A DNA stretch of 64,000 bases from contig JACRDN010000010.1 of assembly GCA_016218575.1 (NCBI GenBank), positions 1 to 64,000 on the forward strand, in the 5' to 3' direction. The DNA comes from Elusimicrobiota bacterium (lineage in GTDB: Bacteria; Elusimicrobiota; Elusimicrobia; UBA1565; UBA9628). The stretch's first letter is position 1; every line of letters begins with the position of its first letter. Below the pieces are notes generated by a model that worked only from the letters and a program-made list of their open reading frames with translations, was not told where the DNA came from and did not search any database. The position numbers and the translations under genes are program-made. This document shows, in pieces, positions 8,419-16,129 of the stretch.

Positions 8419-9263
8419 TGCGCTCCCTCTGGGTCTCGGCGTTTCTTGTAGGTTTGATGGCGGCCTCGTCTTTGGCGGGCGAGCGCGGGATGATTGTACC
8501 CGCCTATATTTACTACGCCGGCCCGGAGGCCAAGGACTACGGAAATCCCAGGCAGTTCGAATATTGGGAAAGGCTCAAGTCTCTGTCAAGGAGGTACAAG
8601 GACAGCGAGGCGAAGCTGGTCATAATCATCAATCCCAGCAGCGGCCCCGGCTCTGAGGCGGCGCAGCTCAAGCTTTATCGCGAACTCGTGGCCGAGCTCC
8701 ATAAATACAACACCAAGGTGCTCGGCTATGCGAGGACGGATTACGGCGCGGCCATCCTGGCCGCGGCCAAGGATGTCGCGCAGTGGCACAGGTACGTCCC
8801 GGCCTTGGACGGGTTCTTCTTCGATGAGGTAGGACTGAAGGAGGAATTCTCCAAGGGCAAGAGCCTGGCCCAACAGCAAAAAGAGTTTCGCAAGCGCTAC
8901 GCCCCCCTGAAGGCGACCGCGGATGCGTTGAGGAATAAAATGATCATATACAACGCCGGGGGCTATTGGGAGTATATGAGCTATCTTAAGGAGATGGTTC
9001 AAGGCTCGCAAGGTTCGAGAATCGCCTGTATCATGGAAAGAGCGGGGAAGGATTTCGGAGCTGAAAGAGGTCTCAGGGCGATGTTGGAGCCATGGGCGCA
9101 GAAGCCGGAGCATTCCTTGGTTTTGCTGCATCATGAGCCCAGCCCTCAGCAGCTCCTTGGCGCCTATCCCCGGAGCGCTGCCTGGATCTACGCGACCAAC
9201 GGAGATTGGGACAGCTTGCCGGGCTATCTGGAAGATATGGCTCAAGCCGTCCTTGGGCGCTAG
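8418..9263 (+). CDS. Secreted spherulin-4-like protein
   Basis: A 281-residue protein with a signal peptide ending near SSLAG (residue 20). The mature part has spherulation-specific family 4 hallmarks: VPAYIYYAG at the start, IIINPSSGPG, LGYARTDYG and DGFFFDEVG, consistent with a TIM-barrel glycoside-hydrolase-like fold in which the acidic FFDE pair is the likely active-site region. Start is coupled to lemA (TGATG overlap). An MITE-like element begins 8 nt after the stop. Enzyme activity in this family is little studied; glycosidase is a guess from fold. Confidence 0.8.
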   Translation: MRSLWVSAFLVGLMAASSLAGERGMIVPAYIYYAGPEAKDYGNPRQFEYWERLKSLSRRYKDSEAKLVIIINPSSGPGSEAAQLKLYRELVAELHKYNTKVLGYARTDYGAAILAAAKDVAQWHRYVPALDGFFFDEVGLKEEFSKGKSLAQQQKEFRKRYAPLKATADALRNKMIIYNAGGYWEYMSYLKEMVQGSQGSRIACIMERAGKDFGAERGLRAMLEPWAQKPEHSLVLLHHEPSPQQLLGAYPRSAAWIYATNGDWDSLPGYLEDMAQAVLGR

Positions 9264-9271
9264 CCAGAGCG

Positions 9272-9541
9272 CTAGTGTAGTGTCCCGGAAATAACTGAAC
9301 AATGGAAGGCCCAGATTTGAGAACAGTTCTAGGCGCGACGAGGGCGCAGGCCGAGGCCTGTAACCGAGGAGCAACGACGAAATGCTCCAAAGATGGGCCT
9401 TCCCTCCGGGCTGGGGCTATTTTGTCCGGCTTCCGCGTTGCTCGGCGCTCACATACCTACAGGTATGCTCGCTTCTCGCGCCTTGAATCCGGCCAAACTA
9501 GCCCCAGCCATTGTTCAGTTATTTCCGGGACACTACACTAG
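9272..9541. mobile_element. Palindromic MITE-like element, copy 1
   Basis: A 270-bp element with perfect 34-bp terminal inverted repeats (9272-9305 and 9508-9541), flanked by or ending in CTAG on both sides. There is no transposase. The interior shares clear blocks with the elements at 15148 and 24210 (for example GAGCAACGA, AAGATGGGCCT, TCACATACC, GGTATGCTCGCT), although the terminal repeats differ. The right end supplies the TAG stop (9538-9540) of the convergent cyclophilin gene. Confidence 0.8.
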
Positions 9542-10227
9542 CCTTTGATTTTGGCGGCCTTGATGTAGTCGAGCTTGGGAAACTCGCCCTTAAGATAGGA
9601 GTTGCCCTCGCTTTGGATTCGTCCCTGCTCCGGGCCCATGCCGTGCGGGGCGCCCTCTCCGTAGCCCTGGTAGAGCTTGTCCACGACGTCCATCCCCCCG
9701 GTGACCTTCCCGAAGGGGGTGAATCCCATTCCGTCGAGGTTGGAGTTATCCGCGTAGTTGATGAAAAGCTGGGTGGTCCGGGTGTTGGGCCCCGCCATGG
9801 CGAAGCTTAGAAAGCCCCGGGCGTTGGACTGAGCCCCGATGGGTTCGTCATCCGGGATGCGGGCCTTGCTCCACTGGGCGTTGACCGCGGGCGAGCCGTT
9901 GATCCCGAACTGGACCATGAAGCCCTTGATGGCCCTGAAGAAGGCGCAGTCATCGTAGTAGCCGGCCTTGACCAGATTGTAGAAGCGGTCTGCTCCGAGA
10001 GGAGACCACTCGCGGTGGACTTCAACGGTGAAGTCCCCTTTGCTGGTGGAGAACTGGGCATTGAATTTGGCGGGGGCCTTCTCGTTGGCTTTTTGCGGGT
10101 TCATCAGAGTCTCCTGGGCGTTGGTTTTAGGTTTTTTCCGTTGGGGTCCCGGAACAATTGTCGCGGCGGTCACTAAGGAAGGCGCGGCCAATAGGAAAGC
10201 GCTTAAAGCGGCAACTATGATATTCAT
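9538..10227 (-). CDS. Secreted cyclophilin-type peptidyl-prolyl isomerase
   Basis: A 229-residue protein: signal peptide (residues 1-22, likely cut near VTAA), a Lys/Asn-rich linker to residue 50, then a cyclophilin domain. Recognisable motifs are FYNLVKAGYYDD, FFRAIKGFMVQFG (catalytic Arg in FFRxI), GFLSFAMAGPNTRTTQLFINY and FTPFGKVTGGMDVVDKLY. It would catalyse proline isomerisation of exported proteins. I took ATG 10227, which opens directly into the signal peptide. The stop codon lies within the inverted repeat of the adjacent MITE-like element, so the original C-terminus may have been altered by the insertion. Confidence 0.9.
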   Translation of the reverse strand: MNIIVAALSAFLLAAPSLVTAATIVPGPQRKKPKTNAQETLMNPQKANEKAPAKFNAQFSTSKGDFTVEVHREWSPLGADRFYNLVKAGYYDDCAFFRAIKGFMVQFGINGSPAVNAQWSKARIPDDEPIGAQSNARGFLSFAMAGPNTRTTQLFINYADNSNLDGMGFTPFGKVTGGMDVVDKLYQGYGEGAPHGMGPEQGRIQSEGNSYLKGEFPKLDYIKAAKIKG

Positions 10228-10260
10228 TGGGAAATTGTAGCGGCTTGGGCGGGTCAATGC

Positions 10261-10304
10261 AAGTTATCCACCAAAACTTCCCGGGGAGTTTTGGTGGATA
10301 ACTT
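10261..10304. terminator. Long hairpin between the aminotransferase and cyclophilin genes
   Basis: Perfect 18-bp arms (10261-10278 and 10287-10304) enclose an 8-nt loop TCCCGGGG. It lies exactly at the 3' end of the aminotransferase gene and before the start of the downstream cyclophilin gene on the same strand, so it probably ends the amino-acid operon transcript. It could also be a short repetitive palindrome. Confidence 0.6.
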
Positions 10305-11617
10305 CAGGAAAGATTGGTCAAGCAGTCGTCTAAAATCGCAAGCCCCGTGTCCACGTCGTAGGAGTTGAGGACGAGAGGAGGGGCCACTCGGATCACGGAC
10401 TTGCCGCAAGAAAGCAACAGGAGGCCCTTCTTGAAGGCCAATCGCTCGAGCTTTCCCACGAGCCCGGGATCGGGCTCGCGGGTACTCCTGTTCTTGACGA
10501 ACTCCACTCCGATCATGAGGCCCACCCCGCGCACGTCGCCGATGGCGGCGTGTTTCTTTTGCAACCGGCGCAGTCCCGAGAGGAGCCGCTCCCCCATTTT
10601 GGCCGCGTTTTCCCGAAGCCCGCCCTCGACCAGGTCCAAGGTGGCCAAAGCCGCGGCGCAGCAGACGGGATTGCCGCCGAAGGTCGTGCCGTGAGAGCCC
10701 TGGGGCCAGGTCATGACTTTTTCCTTGGCCACGATGGCGCCGATGGGCATGCCCGAGCCCAGCCCCTTGGCCGTTAGGAGAACGTCGGGCTCCACCCCGA
10801 AATAGTCGGCCGCCCACATTTCCCCTGTCCGGCCCACCCCGGATTGGATCTCGTCGAAGACGAGAAGGATGCCGTTGTCGTCGCAAATCTTGCGCCATGC
10901 CCTCAGGAACTCCGGCCTGGGCATCACGTAGCCTCCTTCTCCTTGGATGGGCTCGATGAACACCGCGGCGACCTCCCGGGGGGAAACCTTGCTCTCGAAG
11001 AAGCGCTTGGCGGCCTCGAGGCCCTCGACCCCCCGGTAGGGGTTGTCGTAGGGCAGGTGAGTGACCTCGGGAAGAAGCGGCCCGAAGCCCGTCTTGTATT
11101 TGGACTTGCTCGCGGTCAAGGTTACGGCCGCGTAGGAGCGCCCGTGAAAGGCGCCGTCGAAGGCGATGAGGTGCGAGCGTCCGGTGTGGTAGCGCGCGAG
11201 CTTGACCGCCCCTTCCACGGCCTCGGTGCCGGAGTTGGTGAGAAAAACCCTCTTCTTGCCCTTCCCCGGGGCGAGCTTCGCCAGCTTCTCGCAGAGCCGG
11301 GCCATGCCCTCGTAATAGAAGTCCGTGCCGCAGATGTGGAAGAACTTTCCGGCGGCCTCCTGCACGGCTTGGACCACTTTGGGATGGTTGTAGCCGGTGG
11401 AGGAGACCGCGATGCCGGCCATGAAGTCTATGTAGCGGTTGCCGTCCATGTCCTCGGCCATGGCGCCTTGGCCCCCGGCCATGACCAGGGGGTATTCCTT
11501 AATATAGGAAGGGGAGGCCCATTCCTTGTCAAGGGCGATGATTCTCCTGGCCCGCGGGCCGGGAGGGGAGACGAGGATGCGGGGGTAATCCTGGGAAATT
11601 TTGACTGGCATGGTCAC
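10304..11617 (-). CDS. Class III aminotransferase (4-aminobutyrate/ornithine type)
   Basis: A 437-residue PLP enzyme. Visible family motifs: TNSGTEAVEGAVKLAR (phosphate-binding turn), FDGAFHGRSYAAVTLT, DEIQSGVGRTG (Asp that contacts the pyridine nitrogen) and LTAKGLGSGMPIGA with the Schiff-base Lys. It would move the omega-amino group of GABA, ornithine or a related diamine to a 2-oxoacid, giving a semialdehyde for the dehydrogenase next door. Start: GTG 11617, overlapping the dehydrogenase stop by 4 nt; ATG 11611 is an alternative. The precise substrate is not resolvable from sequence. Confidence 0.85.
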   Translation of the reverse strand: MTMPVKISQDYPRILVSPPGPRARRIIALDKEWASPSYIKEYPLVMAGGQGAMAEDMDGNRYIDFMAGIAVSSTGYNHPKVVQAVQEAAGKFFHICGTDFYYEGMARLCEKLAKLAPGKGKKRVFLTNSGTEAVEGAVKLARYHTGRSHLIAFDGAFHGRSYAAVTLTASKSKYKTGFGPLLPEVTHLPYDNPYRGVEGLEAAKRFFESKVSPREVAAVFIEPIQGEGGYVMPRPEFLRAWRKICDDNGILLVFDEIQSGVGRTGEMWAADYFGVEPDVLLTAKGLGSGMPIGAIVAKEKVMTWPQGSHGTTFGGNPVCCAAALATLDLVEGGLRENAAKMGERLLSGLRRLQKKHAAIGDVRGVGLMIGVEFVKNRSTREPDPGLVGKLERLAFKKGLLLLSCGKSVIRVAPPLVLNSYDVDTGLAILDDCLTNLS

Positions 11618-13185
11618 TCCATGACGGTGCGGCTTTGCTCGCGCATGAATTGCTGGACGTAGTAGGGGCCGCAGCCCCCCTTGCCGGTCGAGCCCGAGCC
11701 CTTCCAGCCGCAGAAGGCCTGCACCCCGGGCCAGGCCCCGGTGGTGGCGCCGGTCCGGCGATTGGCGTAGCAGACCCCGGACTCGATCTCATCGAAGAAC
11801 TTCTCGATCTCCTCCGGGTTCTTTGTGAAAATGCCGGCGGTGAGTCCGTATTCGGCCTTGTTGGACTCCGTGATGGCCTGATCGAGGCCGCTCACCACGC
11901 CGACGCTGAGAAACGGCACGAATAGCTCCCGGAAGAATAGTTCGTGGCCGAGAGGGAGCTCGGCGATGGTGGGCTCGACGAAATAACCCTTGTCAAAGGA
12001 ACCGCCGCTCAGGCGGCGGCCGCCCACAAGAATTCTTCCGCCCTGAAGGGCGGAAGCACATGCTCCCTCGAACGTCTTGACGGCCTTGGCGTTGATCACG
12101 GGCCCGAAGAAAACGTCCCTCTGGGTGGGATCGCCCTTCTTGATCGCCGAAGTCTTCTCCAGCAGCTTCTCCAGGAAAGCCTTCGCGACTTTCTCGTGGA
12201 CGTAGACCCGCGAGCAGGCGGAGCACTTCTGGCCCTGAAGGCTGAAGGCGGACTTCATGATCCCTTCGGCCGCCATGTCGAGGTCGGCAGAGTCCATGAC
12301 GATGGCCGGGTTCTTTCCGCCCAGCTCCATGAGAGTGGGTTTGACCCATTGGGTGTTGAATTCCTTGACCATGCGCAGGCCCACTTCCTTGGAGCCGGTG
12401 AATACGATGCCGTGGACGTTGGGATGATTCCAGAAGGCGTCGCCCACGATGGAGCCCTTGCCGGTGATGAAGTTGAAGGCCCCTCCGGGGACTCCGGCGT
12501 CGCGGTAGCATTCGTAGAGCATGAGCCCGGTCCAAGGCGTGTCCTGGGCCGGTTTGTAGACGACGGTGTTGCCGGCGATGAGGGCGGCCGAGGACATCCC
12601 CGTGGACAGGGCCATGGGGAAATTGAAGGGGGCGATGCAGGCGAATACGCCGTATGGGCGCAGGACGGAGGCCGTCCTTTCGTTCGGGAGGAGCTTGCCC
12701 AGGGGGCGGACAAAGCCCTTGTTTTCCTCCATCTGCGCGCAGTAATAATCTATGAGGTCGGCGGATTCCTCAGCGTCTCCCATGGCCTCCATCCGGCTTT
12801 TGCCGACCTCGAGGCTCATGACCGCGGCGATGTCGTATTTGCGCTCGCGGATGAGGCCGGCCGCGCGGCGCAGGATTTTCAGGCGCTCGGGCCAGGCGAC
12901 CTTTTGCCAGGCCTTTTGCGCGCACCAGGCGGTCTTGGCCGCGAGGTCCACTTGTTCGGGGGCGGCGGAGGCGAATTTTCCCAAGACAAGGGCGGTGTCA
13001 ATGGGTGAGAGGTCGGTGATGGGTTCCAAGGAGGAATTCACCGGCTTGCCGGCTATGTAGAGCGGGTGCTCTTTCCCGGCCTTGGCCCGGACGCGGGCCA
13101 AGGCTTCATCGAACAGCCGGTGGAACTCTCCCATGTCGGCGTTGGCCGAGGTGTAGGTGATCTTGAAGGGTGCCGCGGTGGTCAT
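11614..13185 (-). CDS. Aldehyde dehydrogenase, 1-pyrroline-5-carboxylate dehydrogenase type
   Basis: A 523-residue NAD(P)-dependent aldehyde dehydrogenase. The length and the extended N-terminus before the IAGKPV segment match the RocA/PruA branch that oxidises glutamate semialdehyde (P5C) to glutamate. The catalytic Glu lies in LMELGGKNPAIV and the catalytic Cys in GQKCSACSR, as in P5C dehydrogenases; the Asn of FNFPM is also present. It overlaps aminotransferase genes on both sides by 4 nt, so the three would act together: transaminate, oxidise the semialdehyde, and transaminate again. Proline, ornithine or lysine degradation are all possible contexts. Confidence 0.85.
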   Translation of the reverse strand: MTTAAPFKITYTSANADMGEFHRLFDEALARVRAKAGKEHPLYIAGKPVNSSLEPITDLSPIDTALVLGKFASAAPEQVDLAAKTAWCAQKAWQKVAWPERLKILRRAAGLIRERKYDIAAVMSLEVGKSRMEAMGDAEESADLIDYYCAQMEENKGFVRPLGKLLPNERTASVLRPYGVFACIAPFNFPMALSTGMSSAALIAGNTVVYKPAQDTPWTGLMLYECYRDAGVPGGAFNFITGKGSIVGDAFWNHPNVHGIVFTGSKEVGLRMVKEFNTQWVKPTLMELGGKNPAIVMDSADLDMAAEGIMKSAFSLQGQKCSACSRVYVHEKVAKAFLEKLLEKTSAIKKGDPTQRDVFFGPVINAKAVKTFEGACASALQGGRILVGGRRLSGGSFDKGYFVEPTIAELPLGHELFFRELFVPFLSVGVVSGLDQAITESNKAEYGLTAGIFTKNPEEIEKFFDEIESGVCYANRRTGATTGAWPGVQAFCGWKGSGSTGKGGCGPYYVQQFMREQSRTVME

Positions 13186-14528
13186 AGTAGCTCCATGGTC
13201 TCGGATAGGGTTTTCTTAAAGCGGGAGACAATCTCCTCGATCTCGTCCTCTCCGATGATGAAAGGGGGTGCCACCATGACGAGATCTCCATTCTCGCCGC
13301 CGGCCTGGCCCACGTTGGGCCATAAGACGAGCCCGTTTTCTTGAGCCCTGTCCACGAAAGTTTCCGCCATCCGGCGGCTCCGGTCGAAGGGCTTCTTCGT
13401 CTTTTTATCCGACACGAACTCGATTCCGGCCAGCATCCCGATACCGCGCACGTCCCCCACCGCGGGCAGGTCCAGGAGGCTTTTGAGCCGGGCCTGAAGA
13501 ATCTCTCCCGTTTTCGCGGCCCGCTCGATAAGGCCGTGGGATTTGATATATCTCGCCGCCGCCAGCCCGGCCGCGCAGATGAGCGGGGTGTGCGAGAAAG
13601 TCTGGGCGTGCTTGAGGCTTCCGGAACCCGAGGCCACGGCCTCAGCGAGCCGGTCCGAGGTCATCATGACCGAAAGGGGGGCGTAGCCTCCGCTCAGGCC
13701 CTTGCCCAGGATCATTATGTCCGGGGATACGCCGTAATGCTCGAGGGCCGTCCATTTCCCCGTGCGCCCGGCCCCGGTCAAAACCTCATCGGCGATGAAG
13801 AAAATATCATGTTTGTCGCAAATCTCGCGGATGCGGCGCCAATAATCGGGCCGCGGGACCGAGGCCCCGGTCGAGGAGCCGCCCACGGGCTCCGCGATGA
13901 AGGCGGCGACGGTCGAGGGGTCTTCCTTAATGAGAGCCTTTTCCAGGGAGTCTCCCGAGCAATCGGGGCAATCTTCCTTGCCAGACAACCCGGCGCAGGA
14001 ACACCGGTATGGGTAGGGAGCCGCAATCATGGGCACGGGCACAAGCCAAGAGGAAAACAATTTCTTGTAATGGCCGCGGGCCGAGGCGGAGAGAGCAAGC
14101 AAGGTGTTGCCGTGATAGCCCGGGCTTTGGGATATAATTTTCGTCTTCCCGGGCTGGCCGATCTCGGCCCAATATTGGCGCGCGAGCTTGAGCGCCGCCT
14201 CCACGGCCTCGGAGCCGCTGCAGAGAAAATAGCAATGGCCGAGGCCCTTCGGGCCGAGGCTGGAGAGCTCCCGCGCCAGCTCCTCGGCGGGCTCGTTGGT
14301 GAAGGCAGTGCCGTTGACATAGGCCACCTTGGCGGCCTGGGCGGCGAGAGCTTGGGAGATCTCGACCACGCCGTGGCCGAGGTTCGCGACGAAAGCGCCC
14401 CCGCAGGCGTCCAGGTAACGCTTGCCGTTCTCATCTACGAGCCAGCAACCTTCGCCCTTGACGATTTTGGGGAAAGCCCGGTTTAAGGCGCGGTAGAACA
14501 CCGGGCTTTCGGGATAGCGGTAGGCCAT
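13182..14528 (-). CDS. Class III omega-aminotransferase with Cys-containing insert
   Basis: A 448-residue PLP-dependent class III aminotransferase. Motifs: CSGSEAVEAALKLAR, SPGYHGNTLLALS, DEVLTGAGRTGK (Asp for PLP N1) and LGKGLSGGYAPLS (Schiff-base Lys). Between residues about 165 and 185 it has the YRCSC...CPDC insert common to the YhxA-like omega-amino-acid branch. It differs clearly from the other class III enzyme of the operon. The upstream secreted-protein gene overlaps its start by 1 nt. Likely substrates are omega-amino acids or aliphatic amines. Confidence 0.85.
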   Translation of the reverse strand: MAYRYPESPVFYRALNRAFPKIVKGEGCWLVDENGKRYLDACGGAFVANLGHGVVEISQALAAQAAKVAYVNGTAFTNEPAEELARELSSLGPKGLGHCYFLCSGSEAVEAALKLARQYWAEIGQPGKTKIISQSPGYHGNTLLALSASARGHYKKLFSSWLVPVPMIAAPYPYRCSCAGLSGKEDCPDCSGDSLEKALIKEDPSTVAAFIAEPVGGSSTGASVPRPDYWRRIREICDKHDIFFIADEVLTGAGRTGKWTALEHYGVSPDIMILGKGLSGGYAPLSVMMTSDRLAEAVASGSGSLKHAQTFSHTPLICAAGLAAARYIKSHGLIERAAKTGEILQARLKSLLDLPAVGDVRGIGMLAGIEFVSDKKTKKPFDRSRRMAETFVDRAQENGLVLWPNVGQAGGENGDLVMVAPPFIIGEDEIEEIVSRFKKTLSETMELL

Positions 14529-15106
14529 CAGGGTCGTCCCTTGCGCGATTTTTTCAGCTCGACCTTCGTCACGTCCCAGGAGGGGCCGGAAAGGTCGGCC
14601 GTGATCTCCGCTTCGCGGATTGTCTTGCTATTCTTGCTCTGAAAGCGGACCACGGCCCTGTAGCGGCCCGGGGCGGTTTCGGTGAAGGAGGACTTGTCCA
14701 GGCCGCGGAGTTTCAGTCCGTTGCGGGAAAGATAGATGCCGAGCACGGTTCTATAGTTGTGCCAGGCGTCGCCCAGGCTCATGGCTTCCTGGGGGGGTAG
14801 CGGCTCGGCGAAGGGCTCTCTTTTGGATTCTTCGGCCTTGTCCTGCGCTCCTTGCTGTCCGGATTTCTCGGCTTCATAGCGGGAGCTGCGAAAAGAGCCC
14901 CCCACGACCTCGGCCGGAGCTTCCTGCGCCGCGCCGGACGAGGAGGGGGATGAGCTTTGGGTGGAATAGGACGAGCCTTGACCGTACGACGAGCCTCCCG
15001 ACTGGCTCCCGCTTGAGGAGGAGCCCTGAGAGGATTTTGAATACTGCTGCGCGCCCACGGCGGGGAGCGCGGCGAGAAAGAAGGCGGCGGGCAAAGATGA
15101 AATCAT
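14528..15106 (-). CDS. Secreted protein with Ser/Gly-rich linker
   Basis: A 192-residue protein starting with a signal peptide (residues 1-18, cut near VGA-QQ). A low-complexity Ser/Gly/Gln/Tyr linker to about residue 65 follows, then a charged stretch and a C-terminal domain of about 90 residues with alternating hydrophobics (YRAVVRFQSKNSKTIREAEI), probably a small beta-sandwich. I see no known domain. ATG 15106 was chosen because it opens the signal peptide; upstream codons run into the MITE-like element. It is the first gene of the aminotransferase operon, but no functional link is evident. Confidence 0.6.
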   Translation of the reverse strand: MISSLPAAFFLAALPAVGAQQYSKSSQGSSSSGSQSGGSSYGQGSSYSTQSSSPSSSGAAQEAPAEVVGGSFRSSRYEAEKSGQQGAQDKAEESKREPFAEPLPPQEAMSLGDAWHNYRTVLGIYLSRNGLKLRGLDKSSFTETAPGRYRAVVRFQSKNSKTIREAEITADLSGPSWDVTKVELKKSRKGRP

Positions 15107-15147
15107 GTCTCCTGCTCCGGATTTTAGCAAAATCCGGCCGGGGCGTA

Positions 15148-15419
15148 AGGGCTCGCAATGGAATAATATGACCAACTGGCAGGCCCAGCTTCGAGTTGAT
15201 TTCGAGGCGCGAGGAGGGAGCAATGCCGCAGCGCATTGTGACCAACGAGCAACGAAGAAATCGGCCGAAGATGGGCCTGCCCGGAGGGCCGGGGTACTTT
15301 TGGGCTGCGACTTCGTCCCTCGTCATTCACATACCGCTGCGGGTATGCTCGCTCCTCGATCCTCGTCTCGCTCCAAAATTGCCCCGGCCAGTTGGTCATA
15401 TTATTTCATTGCGAGCCCT
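15148..15419. mobile_element. Palindromic MITE-like element, copy 2
   Basis: A 272-bp element with 32-bp terminal inverted repeats (AGGGCTCGCAAT... with one mismatch) and a TAA duplication on both flanks. It is nearly the reverse complement of the copy at 24210-24481. Inside are two smaller hairpins in tandem, one bounded by GGCAGGCCC/GGGCCTGCC and one by GGCCGGGG/CCCCGGCC. There is no transposase gene. It fills the space between the secreted-protein gene and the CysS-like gene; the 350-base gap 15107-15457 holds nothing else. Confidence 0.85.
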
Positions 15420-15457
15420 AAGTGCTGGCAGGGTAAATGTTAAAATGGCCTGGAGTC

Positions 15458-16129
15458 ATGATTCTCTCCTTTTACAACGCCTTGGCTGGCCGCAGCGAGC
15501 GCTTTGAGCCCGCCGCGCCGCCCTGCATAGATGTGCAGTTCGAGAAGGCGCTGCCTCGCAGGGGAAGCCTCGTGTTCCTGCGCGCGGAGGCCTTGGGCTC
15601 GCGGCTGGCCCCGATATTCTCCTATCTGGGCTATGCCCTCAACGACAAGAGCCTGGAGCAGGGCGGCCGCCCCCCCGAGATCTATTTTGGAGTTTCCGCT
15701 CCCCAGCCGGGCACTCGGATATGGCTGAGGATCAACCCTGATGCGATAGCGGGGAGCCTAAGTTGGGAGGAGGCCGAGGCCCGTGGTTTCGGTCCCGCGC
15801 CCATGGATTACCTTTGCCTGAAAAGCCATTACCGCAAGCCCCTTGATTTTTCTCCACAGGCGCTGGAAGCGGCGCGCCACGACCTGGAGTGCTTGGAGGA
15901 GATCGCCCAGCGTTTGTCTCGCCATTACGGAGGCTCGGCTCCGAGCCAGGCGGGGCTGGCCGGCTATAAAAAACGCTTCCGCGACGCCCTCTCCCATGAT
16001 CTGGATATTCCCGAGGCCCTCTCCTGCCTGTTCGACGGCCTGCGCCCAGGGGCCCTCTCTCCGGGTTCCCAGCTGCATCTGCTCAAGGAAGCTCAAGAAG
16101 CCTTGAATATGCTGACCGTCGTTATTTAG
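15458..16129 (+). CDS. Degenerate cysteinyl-tRNA-synthetase-like protein
   Basis: A 223-residue protein that looks like a shrunken CysS. The start LSFYNALAGRSERFEP matches the LxLYNTLTRKKExFxP opening of CysS, and FSYLGYALND matches the LEYLGY strand. From residue 124 HYRKPLDFSPQALEAAR and then LDIPEALSCLFD match the CysS HYRSPLNFSEEALEAAR and DFNTPEAL segments of the anticodon-binding/DALR part. The HIGH and KMSKS signatures and the zinc-binding Cys of the catalytic domain are absent, and the protein is less than half the usual 460-500 residues. So it cannot be a normal synthetase; an accessory or repurposed role is possible. Start: ATG 15458 (ATG 15437 in frame). Confidence 0.7.
   Translation: MILSFYNALAGRSERFEPAAPPCIDVQFEKALPRRGSLVFLRAEALGSRLAPIFSYLGYALNDKSLEQGGRPPEIYFGVSAPQPGTRIWLRINPDAIAGSLSWEEAEARGFGPAPMDYLCLKSHYRKPLDFSPQALEAARHDLECLEEIAQRLSRHYGGSAPSQAGLAGYKKRFRDALSHDLDIPEALSCLFDGLRPGALSPGSQLHLLKEAQEALNMLTVVI

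Noticed and set aside
11944-13008. Long open frame on the plus strand opposite the aldehyde dehydrogenase
   Set aside because: High-GC antisense shadow: low-complexity Gly/Asp/Val composition and no domain, while the reverse strand has a complete enzyme with catalytic residues.
13939-14010. Cys-rich insert in the class III aminotransferase as a novel metal site
   Set aside because: The YRC...C..C insert is a normal feature of the YhxA-like omega-aminotransferase branch.
15196-15507. Open frames inside the palindromic elements at 15148 and 24210
   Set aside because: The sequence is a nearly perfect inverted repeat without transposase motifs; the frames are by-products of its high GC content.
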